DNA from: Alkalihalophilus pseudofirmus OF4
GTDB lineage: Bacteria > Bacillota > Bacilli > Bacillales > Bacillaceae_D
DNA: 64,000 bases
Direction: 5' to 3'
Assembly (NCBI RefSeq): GCF_000005825.2
Contig: NC_013792.1
Location: forward strand, 1-64,000
Shown: positions 54,310-62,244 of the stretch, piece by piece
Layout: each line of letters starts with the position of its first letter
Position numbering within the stretch: position 1 is the first letter of the stretch
The notes under the pieces: generated by a model
Databases searched by the model: none
The model's input: the letters and a program-made list of their open reading frames with translations, nothing else
What the model was told of the DNA's origin: nothing
Made by a program: the position numbers and the translations under genes

Positions 54310-54990
54310 AATTATTTCCATTAAAGATTACTTAGCTTTATCCAGCGAAGGATTAAAACCATCGAGTCTTGCTCATCGTGTTCGTTTTATCCGATCATTT
54401 TTTCGTTGGTTCACGAGGAAGGTCATATAACCACTAATCCTGCTGCCAAAATCACGGAACCAAAAGTAGGAAAACGAATCCCAAAGTTCTTAACAGAACG
54501 TGAAATTGAACATTTAAGGGAAGGTTGCCATACCCCGATGGAGAAGGCCTTGTTTGAGTTTATGTTTTCGACGGGATGTAGAATTGGTGAGATTGTTTCA
54601 TTAGATAAGGATTGTATTTAATGTTGGGAATCGTTCAGCGAGTGTAAGAGGGAAAGGAGATAAAGAGCGTGAAGTGTATTTTAATATCAGATGTGATATT
54701 TGGTTAAAGCGTTACCTTTAGTTGAACAACCTATTGGACGTTTTAAATAACTTTATTGTAAATGTAACAACTTTATTTGTATTTAAACGACTTTATTGTC
54801 AATCGACATTCATGACAACGATGGAAGATTTAGACTTTTTGAAGTTTTTGAAAACTAAGGAAGGTCTAGACCACACTTTCTGTTCCCTTGAAAAGATTTA
54901 TTGCCTGTTAGCATTCAGCAATTTATGAAGAAGGTCACGAAAAGGTCTTCTATATGCGAACGCACGTTGCACAAATAAAGAGGAAGGGTA
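54310..54990 (+). pseudogene. Tyrosine-type integrase pseudogene
   Basis: Fragments in several frames give KDYLALSSEGLKPSSLAHRV, a middle part EEGHITTNPAAKITEPKVGKRIPKFLTE followed by ALFEFMFSTGCRIGEIVSLD (core Arg), then RGKGDKEREVYFN (core Lys), and near 54910 SIQQFMKKVTKRSSI, the part before the missing HxxR box. Stops and frameshifts interrupt it, and a 20-bp-repeat array (54746-54808) lies in its middle. It is dead. Confidence 0.75.
54746..54808 (-). repeat. 20-bp-periodic array resembling a Tn7/Tn5053-type transposon end
   Basis: ACTTTATT occurs at 54750, 54770 and 54790, exactly 20 bases apart, within longer imperfect repeats (AACTTTATTGTAAATG, AACTTTATTTGTATTT, GACTTTATTGTCAATC). The last copy runs to a terminal CGACA. 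Read on the minus strand this is TGTCGATTGACAATAAAG and two further sites, the layout of TnsB/TniA binding sites at the ends of Tn7, Tn5053 and CAST elements. No transposase of that class is in the window. No matching second end was found. Confidence 0.55.
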
Positions 54991-55026
54991 CTCCTTCCTC
55001 TCATACTAAAAAATTATTTAGAGTTC

Positions 55027-55242
55027 CTAATTTGTTTCAGTCTCGTCGCTTCCATATGATTCCATAAAGTTATTGCATGCTTCCATCATATTCTCGCCTT
55101 CTAAGGAATTCATACCTTCCATCATATTCATCATGCCATGGTTTTCATTAGCTTGAGATATTCCTGAGAACCCCATTGTTCCTACGACTAAAACAGAAGA
55201 TAATCCAAATGAAAAGAGTAACATTTTCGTTTTTTTCCGCAT
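55027..55242 (-). CDS. Small secreted Met-rich protein
   Basis: From ATG 55242 (GAGGAG upstream) the product has about 71 residues: a signal peptide (about 1-32, ending ISQANE), then a short acidic Met-rich tail (HGMMNMMEGMNSLEGENMMEACNNFMES). Met and His clusters of this sort bind Cu(I) in secreted copper proteins. It stands near the SHOCT protein and copper genes but is separated from the former by an IS21 element. Copper binding is inferred. Confidence 0.65.
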   Translation of the reverse strand: MRKKTKMLLFSFGLSSVLVVGTMGFSGISQANENHGMMNMMEGMNSLEGENMMEACNNFMESYGSDETETN

Positions 55243-55530
55243 GTTATTCACTCCTCTTAATAATGTATTGAATTTATTTTACATTTTTAGTTTAGACTTT
55301 AATTTTGATGAAACTGTGATAAATACTGATTTAATTTAATTTTTTTCTTTTAAATACGTATATTTTTGTTCGAATTCACTTTGTGTTTACAGCCATTAAA
55401 TTGACCCAGTAATGCCATCTTTTTAACCCACCTCGGACATGGTTTTGACCCAAGAGAGACACGACTGACCCACCCTCCTATATAATGAAGGAGCACATAC
55501 GTGCAAATTTATTATATAGGAGGTTTTTTT

Positions 55531-57093
55531 GTGATTAAGTACCGAGAAATTTTAAGGCTTCACTCGCAGGAAGTCACACAAAGGGGGATAGCTTCAAGTT
55601 GTGGTCACTCTAGGAACACTATTAGAGAAATAATTAGACGAGCGGAAGAGAAGAGTATTCAGTGGCCAATTGAGAAGGAAGTGACAGATTTAGATTTACA
55701 AACGATTTTATTCCCGGAGAAGAAGCTTCCTTCGGACCATCGTCGAAAACCCGATGGCGAGTATGTTCATAAGGAATTAGCTAAATCTGGGGTTACACTC
55801 TCCCTTTTATGGGACGAGTACTCATTACAGTGCAGGGCAAGCGATGAAATCCCTTATAGTTATCGCCAGTTCTGTAGGTTTTACAACGATTATGCCAGGA
55901 AAACCAAAGCAACCATGCGAATCAAAAGAAAACCGGGGGAACACATGGAAGTCGACTGGGCAGGTAAAACCATGCATCTCACGAACAACCTAACCGGTGA
56001 AGAGATTCCTGTTTATATCTTTGTCTCTACATTACCGTGCAGCCAATATTCCTATGTAGAAGGGTTCTTATCAATGGATATAGAGAGCTGGATTACGGCT
56101 CATATTCATGCTTTTGAATATTATGGAGGAGTCACGAGAATTATTGTTCCTGATAACTTAAAGACTGGAGTAACAAAGTCTTCCCGTACCGACCCAATTA
56201 TTAATCAAAGCTACCAGGAAATGGCTGAATATTACCAGACTACTATTATCCCAGCACGTGTACGTCAGCCCAAGGACAAAGCAAGTGTAGAAGGTAATGT
56301 TGGCCATATATCAACTTGGATCATAGCCTCCCTTCGTAATGAAAAGTTCTTTTCTTTGGTTGAGCTAAACAAAGCGATTAGAGAGAAATTAGATGTGGTG
56401 AATACAAAATCTTTCCAAAAGAGAAAAGGGAATAGGCAGGAAGCATTCTTAGAAGAAGAAAAATTTGCATTGATTCCCCTGCCTCATTCACCATACGAGA
56501 TTGCGAGCTGGGCAAAGACCGTTGTCCAGCCCGATTATCATGTGAAAATTGATAATAACTATTACTCTGTACCCTATGATTATATCAAATGTACGGTAGA
56601 CGTTCGAGTAACGAGGAATATCGTTGAAGTGTTTTATAAGAATATTCGGATTGCTTCACATAAAAGGTCAAATAAATCAGGTGGGGATTTCAACACGATT
56701 CCTGACCATATGCCTAAGGACCATAGAAAGTATGCATCCTTTGATAGGGAATTTATATTAGAGTGGGGTGCCTCAACCGGCCCTTCCACTTTATTAACTA
56801 TTGAAAGAATCCTAGAATCTTATCCAACGGAAAAGCAGGGACTGAAATCCACCTATGCATTGATGAAACTGGCAGATAAATACTCTATTGAACGCATAGA
56901 GACAGCATGTGAAAGAGTACTATCTTATACACCAAGGCCAAAATTAAAAAGCATACAGACTATCCTGAAAACAGGACATGATAAATTACCATTAGAGGAC
57001 ACAGGCAAACAAATAAACACACAAAAAAATGATAACGCTTACGGATTTACTCGTGGCGCTGCTTACTATGGAGGAAAGAATAATGACAACTGA
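55531..57093 (+). CDS. istA: IS21 transposase IstA
   Basis: Translation from GTG 55531 (AGGAGG seven bases upstream) gives 520 residues. An N-terminal helix-turn-helix (VTQRGIASSCGHSRNTIREI) is followed by an RNase H-like DDE domain with MEVDWAGKTM (first Asp), IIVPDNLKTGV (second Asp) and KDKASVEGNVGHI (Glu). The frame is intact. It overlaps the istB start by 11 bases. Confidence 0.95.
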   Translation: MIKYREILRLHSQEVTQRGIASSCGHSRNTIREIIRRAEEKSIQWPIEKEVTDLDLQTILFPEKKLPSDHRRKPDGEYVHKELAKSGVTLSLLWDEYSLQCRASDEIPYSYRQFCRFYNDYARKTKATMRIKRKPGEHMEVDWAGKTMHLTNNLTGEEIPVYIFVSTLPCSQYSYVEGFLSMDIESWITAHIHAFEYYGGVTRIIVPDNLKTGVTKSSRTDPIINQSYQEMAEYYQTTIIPARVRQPKDKASVEGNVGHISTWIIASLRNEKFFSLVELNKAIREKLDVVNTKSFQKRKGNRQEAFLEEEKFALIPLPHSPYEIASWAKTVVQPDYHVKIDNNYYSVPYDYIKCTVDVRVTRNIVEVFYKNIRIASHKRSNKSGGDFNTIPDHMPKDHRKYASFDREFILEWGASTGPSTLLTIERILESYPTEKQGLKSTYALMKLADKYSIERIETACERVLSYTPRPKLKSIQTILKTGHDKLPLEDTGKQINTQKNDNAYGFTRGAAYYGGKNNDN

Positions 57094-57832
57094 TAATACT
57101 TTAACAAAGTTAAATGAAATGAGAATGTCTGCGATGGCAGAAACATTTAGAGAGCAATTGAGAAATCCGGAATATCAAGAACTTTCTTTTGAAGATCGAT
57201 TCGGCTTACTGGTTGATATCGAATGGTCCAGAAGGCAAAATAATAAACTGGATCGCCTCATCAAACAAGCAGAATTACGGGACACACAGGCATGTATCGA
57301 AGATATTGAATATCATCCGGATAGAAAGCTAGATAAGGCACAAATTTTGCGATTAGCAACTGGTAATTATATTGAAGAGCATCACAATATTATATTGATG
57401 GGTGCTTCGGGAAATGGGAAGACGTATTTAGCCTGCGCATTTGGCATCGCTGCATGTCGTCAATTCTATAAAGTAAAATATATTCGATTACCTGATCTTT
57501 TGGACGAATTGGCAATCGCAAGAGGAGAAGGAACGTACAGAAAGGTTATGAAAAAATACAAGAATATAAATCTACTTATTTTAGACGAGTGGCTATTAAC
57601 CCCTTTAAAAGAAACAGAGGCAAGAGACCTTCTTGAAATCGTAGAAGCACGCCACCAGCAGGGTTCAACTATCTTTTGTTCTCAATTTGATCCGAGAGGA
57701 TGGCATGAAAAAATTGGAGAAAGCACATTAGCAGACGCAATTTTGGACAGAATTGTGCACGATTCTTACAACATACTTATTGACGGTAATGCCTCAATGA
57801 GAGAACGTCATGGACTGGCGGTATCCAAGTGA
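57083..57832 (+). CDS. istB: IS21 helper ATPase IstB
   Basis: The 249-residue AAA+ protein from ATG 57083 (GGAGGAAAG upstream) has Walker A GASGNGKTYLAC and Walker B LLILDEWLLTPL, with arginine finger region RHGLAVSK at the end. It assembles on DNA and activates IstA. Intact. Confidence 0.95.
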   Translation: MTTDNTLTKLNEMRMSAMAETFREQLRNPEYQELSFEDRFGLLVDIEWSRRQNNKLDRLIKQAELRDTQACIEDIEYHPDRKLDKAQILRLATGNYIEEHHNIILMGASGNGKTYLACAFGIAACRQFYKVKYIRLPDLLDELAIARGEGTYRKVMKKYKNINLLILDEWLLTPLKETEARDLLEIVEARHQQGSTIFCSQFDPRGWHEKIGESTLADAILDRIVHDSYNILIDGNASMRERHGLAVSK

Positions 57833-58029
57833 TTCCTGAAGAAGTAGAACTCCGTATAGCAAGGTATTTCTTTCATATGTATTTACCGGATGACGTTATG
57901 AGAAAGGTGGAAGCGAAGCTATTGCCTACATGTACATGGAAAGATGAAGAGGATTTGAACCATGAGGAACTCGTTCGCTGGGCACTAGAGATAATTGATA
58001 AACAACTAGACGGTAAACGTTTTAAATAA
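57829..58029 (+). CDS. Small IS21-associated protein
   Basis: The 66-residue frame starts at GTG overlapping the istB stop and is charged and helical (EEVELRIARYFFHMYLPDDVMRKVEAKLLP). Short accessory ORFs after istB occur in some IS21 elements. Its role is unknown. A terminator hairpin (AACAGCCAG...CTGGCTGTT) follows at 58036-58073. Confidence 0.6.
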   Translation: MIPEEVELRIARYFFHMYLPDDVMRKVEAKLLPTCTWKDEEDLNHEELVRWALEIIDKQLDGKRFK

Positions 58030-58131
58030 GCTAAACAGCCAGTGGGAATGAAATACATCCCCCTGGCTGTTTATAAATCTACTAGTGGATCACTTCTGTC
58101 ATAGGTGGATCAATAACTTGTCCGAAGTGGG

Positions 58132-58386
58132 TCAAAAAGATGGCAGAGGTGGAACTAACTTATGTCCTTCTTCACTTTGCGTTAAATCTCCTTTTGCAAA
58201 CCGTTCTTTTAAAATTTGAAGTGATGTATCTTGGTCCCAATCTTGAGAATTATTGTTAGAATCCTTTTTATTTAAAAGTCTCATGACTAATACCAATCCA
58301 CCATAAATGATTAAACCTAATATAAGAATTACTAAGATCATGTACAAAATCATACCGAGATTCATCATTCCCCAGTTCATCATCAT
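58132..58386 (-). pseudogene. SHOCT-domain membrane protein, C-terminus cut by IS21
   Basis: The product starts MMMNWGMMNLGMI (Met-rich), has one membrane segment (about 12-36), and a SHOCT motif beginning SLQILKERFAKGDLTQSEEGHKL that is cut off. The final VPPLPSF comes from IS21 DNA. GGAGGTG precedes the ATG. Before the insertion it lay just upstream of the Met-rich secreted protein on the same strand. The truncation removes the last few SHOCT residues. Confidence 0.75.
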
Positions 58387-58665
58387 GATTAAACACCTCC
58401 AATTATTTAGACTAAATGATTCCTTAGATTAAATCCAAATTATCCTTGCTACTCAATTCAGTCACAATAATATATTTCTTATTTCAACTATCCTTCGTTA
58501 CTTTTATTTTAAAATATAAATGTGATAAAACTTTGATACATCTAAGAAAACAGTTTGCTAGTTTTGAAAAAAATAAAGAACTACTGTGTATAAACGCGAA
58601 TCCAAGGTTCGTGTGTCTCAATATTTACATAAATTAATATGTTTACTATCTTTATACACATGTAA

Positions 58666-59379
58666 TCAACCTTCTGTTAGGTAAGAGTCTAATAGAATAT
58701 TAGTTTTTTTCTGTATTCTTACTGTTACTTCATCATTAATTAACTGATGCTGAACTCCGCCATGTAGGGTTAAAGCTGCTTCTAAATGATCAGCATCCCC
58801 AATCGCCGTAATAATAAAAGGAGCTGATGAAATATTTCCGTCTACACTTATTACAGGCCCTATACATTGAATAAATGATGAATGTCTTAGGCGATACCCA
58901 TTTACGGCAATTGCTTCCGCTCCAGCAACATATAATTCTTGGACCACCTGTTGGATATGTCCTTCATGAACAATGTAATCATTCGGATTAGCCCCGTTAG
59001 GTAAATAGTCTGAATCCTCTAATGAGATTTCAATTCCTGGTCCAGTTACTTGCACTTGTCCTACAATCTTTCTTAACCTCTCTATGTCTTCGAGCAAATT
59101 TTCTGCTTTTTCTTCACTTTTTTCATTAACGGTGCTTAAGTTTTCTTCAAGTTCCCGTACCTGATATTGATATAACCTTAACTCCTCTTGAAGCATTTTG
59201 TTTAAGGATTGTTCCATGATGATTTGGTTTCTAAGTTCATTTTCCTGTGCCCATGTCGAATTCAATCTATTCAGAGGATCAAAGTTACCTGAATCTGTAG
59301 ACTCATAATTCACCACTAAAATAAAACCAGTCAAGAACAGGACAAAAAATAAAATAATATGTTTTCCCCTTATCTTCAA
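58666..59379 (-). CDS. DUF881-family membrane-anchored protein
   Basis: The 237-residue protein has a membrane anchor (about 8-24), a coiled coil (about 45-110, rich in Glu and Leu) and a DUF881 domain (about 112-225: VTGPGIEISLEDSD, QQVVQELYVAGAEAIAVNGYRL, CIGPVISVDGN). B. subtilis YlxW and YlxX are of this kind. Function in this family is unknown. It is likely a stand-alone gene; 59380-59649 holds nothing else recognised. Confidence 0.88.
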   Translation of the reverse strand: MKIRGKHIILFFVLFLTGFILVVNYESTDSGNFDPLNRLNSTWAQENELRNQIIMEQSLNKMLQEELRLYQYQVRELEENLSTVNEKSEEKAENLLEDIERLRKIVGQVQVTGPGIEISLEDSDYLPNGANPNDYIVHEGHIQQVVQELYVAGAEAIAVNGYRLRHSSFIQCIGPVISVDGNISSAPFIITAIGDADHLEAALTLHGGVQHQLINDEVTVRIQKKTNILLDSYLTEG

Positions 59380-59738
59380 TCTTCTCCCCCTCTTCTAAAA
59401 CTAGTTTTCAACCCAAGAATTCTTTAAGGGTCGCACACTCAAATGGATTAACCGAGTTTTATAAAAAACATAACCTTAGCTGTATGACATCTTGAGAATA
59501 GCGGTAGAATCATCATCATTTTGACACTACTAGAGAAATAATCTTTAATTACTTTAACATTATTTACCAATAAAAGTATAGTTATCTGACTATGTACAAA
59601 AGTAAACAGTGGAGAGAAGCATATTCATAGCCAGTAAAGGGCCCTTAGAGAAAAATCGTAAGCGTCAAATAACACACACATTCCAATAGGTATAAGCCCA
59701 TGCGATACTCTAATCAAGAACGATGAAAGGGTGTCGCT

Positions 59739-60059
59739 ATGAATCGTAAAGAAAAATACCATCTATGGAAAAACCGCATGGAAGACTTTGAAGCTAGCGG
59801 AGACACTATCCATGAATGGGTAGCCAAACAAGAAGAGATTACGGAGTATCAATTCCATTATTGGCGAAAGAAATTCAAGTCAGAAACAAACTCACAGTCA
59901 AACAACCAGATAAACAGTGGTTGGACATCCTTAGATGTCCCTACCTTTACCACTAACACAGCTATTGAGTTGAGACTAGATGATCTATCTGTCTATATCC
60001 CTGAAGATGTGAGTGAAGAACACCTTTGCCGTGTACTTCGGGTGTTGAGAAATGGATGA
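59739..60059 (+). CDS. tnpA: IS66 accessory protein TnpA
   Basis: The 106-residue protein has a helix-turn-helix (MEDFEASGDTIHEWVAKQEEITEYQFHYWRKKF) typical of IS66 TnpA. The stop overlaps the tnpB start region. Needed for transposition of IS66 elements, role not fully known. Confidence 0.88.
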   Translation: MNRKEKYHLWKNRMEDFEASGDTIHEWVAKQEEITEYQFHYWRKKFKSETNSQSNNQINSGWTSLDVPTFTTNTAIELRLDDLSVYIPEDVSEEHLCRVLRVLRNG

Positions 60060-60412
60060 TTAACCATCGTTCCATTGACAGAGTCTATCTTGCGAAAGGA
60101 AGTACAGACTTACGGAAATCCATTGATGGCCTTGCCGCAATCGTGCAAGAAAGCTTTCAATTAGATCCCTTCTCTCCCTGTCTCTTTGTTTTCTGCAATC
60201 GTCAACGAGATAAGATCAAAATCCTCCACTGGGAACATAATGGCTTTTGGCTCTATTATCGTCGCTTAGAAAAGGGGACGTTCACTTGGCCAGATGATTC
60301 TTCTTCCTCTCCGCAAATGATTAGCCACCGTCAGTTCCGTTGGTTACTTGACGGCCTTTCGATTGATCAAAATTCTGCACATCCAAAAGTGACCGCAGGA
60401 CGAGTCATCTAA
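60056..60412 (+). CDS. tnpB: IS66 accessory protein TnpB
   Basis: The 118-residue protein (ATG 60056, overlapping the tnpA stop) reads DRVYLAKGSTDLRKSIDGLAAIVQ, LFVFCNRQRDKIKILHWEHNGFWLYYRRLEKG, the IS66 Orf2 signature. Intact. An ATG at another frame start (60026) has no ribosome site. Confidence 0.92.
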   Translation: MINHRSIDRVYLAKGSTDLRKSIDGLAAIVQESFQLDPFSPCLFVFCNRQRDKIKILHWEHNGFWLYYRRLEKGTFTWPDDSSSSPQMISHRQFRWLLDGLSIDQNSAHPKVTAGRVI

Positions 60413-60461
60413 TGGATAAAATGAAAAAGCAAATCGTTGAGAGGTAGTGTATAATGAAAGT

Positions 60462-62042
60462 ATGAAAACAACAGAAACCACCTCTCGACGTACAACTGAA
60501 GAGTTAGAAGAACGTGTCTCATCACTTGAGAAACAGAACGCAGAGCTGACGGCAAAAATTAAATGGTTCGAAGAACAATTCCGTCTTAGTAAGCAACGCC
60601 AATTCGGTACTTCAAGTGAGAAGACAAACGCTGACCAGCTAGAGCTACCTCTTTTTAATGAAGCGGAGATCTCTGCTGATCCAACTATTGAAGAACCTAC
60701 GGTTGAAACGATTACATATAAACGTAAAAAGACCAAAGGGCAACGCGACATCAAACTTGAGAACCTTCCGAAGGAAATCATCGAGTATCGATTACCTGAA
60801 GAAGACCAGGTTTGTTCCTGCTGTAATGGAAACTTACATGAAATGTCGACAGAAATACGTCGTGAGTTAAAAGTGATCCCGGCAGAAGTAAAGGTCATTG
60901 AGCATGTTCAACATGTTTATTCATGTCGTCATTGTGAACGTGAAAACATTGAAACTCCTATCGTCAAAGCTTCAATGCCTAAACCAGTATTCCCTAAGAG
61001 TCTAGCTTCGCCATCTGCGATGGCTTACATCATGAATCAAAAATATGTAGAAGGACTTCCATTGTATCGGCAAGAACAGCAATTTGCGCGTCTCGGCGTT
61101 TCTTTGTCACGTCAAACATTAGCTAATTGGGTTCTTTATGGTGCTAATACTTGGCTAAACCTCATCTATAACCGGATGTATCAACATCTTATGGAGCGAG
61201 ATATTCTTCATGCCGATGAAACGACGCTGCAAGTGCTTCGAGAACCTGATCGAGCATCAACAGCTTCTTCCTATTTGTGGCTCTACCGTTCTGGGCAGGA
61301 AGGTCAACCGATTGTATTGTTTGATTACCAACAAACACGTGCAAGTAAACATCCTAGGAATTTTTTATCTCCTTTCCAAGGGTACTTACACGTGGATGGT
61401 TACGCTGGATACAACGGAATACCAAAAGTGAAGTTAGTTGGCTGTTGGGCTCATGCCCGTCGTAAATTCGATGAAGCTCTAAAAGCTTTACCTGAACAAC
61501 AACGGTAGAAAGATGTCACAGCCAAAGAAGGCCTGCAGTTCTGTAACCAACTCTTTGCGATTGAACGAGAAATCAAAGATTTATCTTTTGATGAACGTCA
61601 TCAAGTGCGACTAGAAAAAAGCCGACCACTTCTTGATGCTTTTTCAGTATGGCTTCGCATGCAGACACCAAAAGTGTTACCAAAGAGTGCACTTGGACAA
61701 GCGATCAAATACTGTCGCAATCAATGGGATAAGCTAAAAGCTTTCTTAGAGGATGGTAGACTGGAGATTGATAATAATAGAAGTGAGAGATCCATTAAGC
61801 CATTTGTCATTGGAAGGAAGAACTGGATTTTTGCCAACACTCCGAAAGGAGCGAAGGCTAGTGCTGTGACTTATAGTATTGTAGAAACAGCCAAAGAAAA
61901 TGGCCTTAATCCTTATCAATACTTGATGTACATTTTCGAGAAGCTACCCAATGTAGATGCGAGTAATGAGAACGCCATTGATCAGTTACTTCCTTGGTCG
62001 AATAGTCTTCCAACTCGCTGTCGTATTCAACATGATAAATAG
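60462..62042 (+). pseudogene. tnpC: IS66 transposase TnpC with internal stop
   Basis: From ATG 60462 the frame has an N-terminal leucine-zipper-like segment ([25 protein letters not shown]), a zinc-finger CSCC...CRHC, and the DDE core ([23 protein letters not shown]). A TAG at 61506 interrupts it. The same frame goes on, with GRLEIDNNRSERSIKPFVIGRKNW (catalytic Glu) and stops at 62042. A single base change would restore it. Stop suppression aside, the transposase should be truncated. Confidence 0.92.
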
Positions 62043-62244
62043 ATTATAAGTCAGTCCCCATCTTTTTTAATAGGTGGGGACTATTTGACGCTTACGAAAA
62101 ATCTAAGAACCCTTTCTGTGAGAAGCGTGACATTCTTTATACAGTTGTGTCGGCAATCAAAAACGAAGCATTACATATCGCCGGGCACTTGTATTTCATA
62201 TGGAATCATTAAGTTTTCGCCACTCGTTTTAGTGACATGAATAT

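Larger units (their letters stand above)
55404..58157 (+). mobile_element. IS21-family insertion sequence
   Basis: istA and istB are flanked by related ends. The left end (55404-55480) has TGCCATCTTTTTAACCCAC and TCGGACA; the right end inverted has TGCCATCTTTTTGACCCAC and TCGGACA. Further TGACCCA repeats lie in each end. A small third ORF (57829) lies inside. The right end cuts into the SHOCT gene at 58132-58386. Exact ends and target duplication were not settled. Confidence 0.88.
59658..62095 (+). mobile_element. IS66-family insertion sequence with 8-bp target duplication
   Basis: Terminal GTAAGCGTCAAATA inverted repeats bound a 2438-bp element. GAAAAATC is repeated on both flanks (59650-59657 and 62096-62103). 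It encodes tnpA, tnpB and a tnpC with one internal stop. Confidence 0.95.

Noticed and set aside
54722-54928. 68-residue open frame across the 20-bp repeats
   Set aside because: It spans the repeat array and the dead integrase; its sequence comes from repeat DNA and has no ribosome site.
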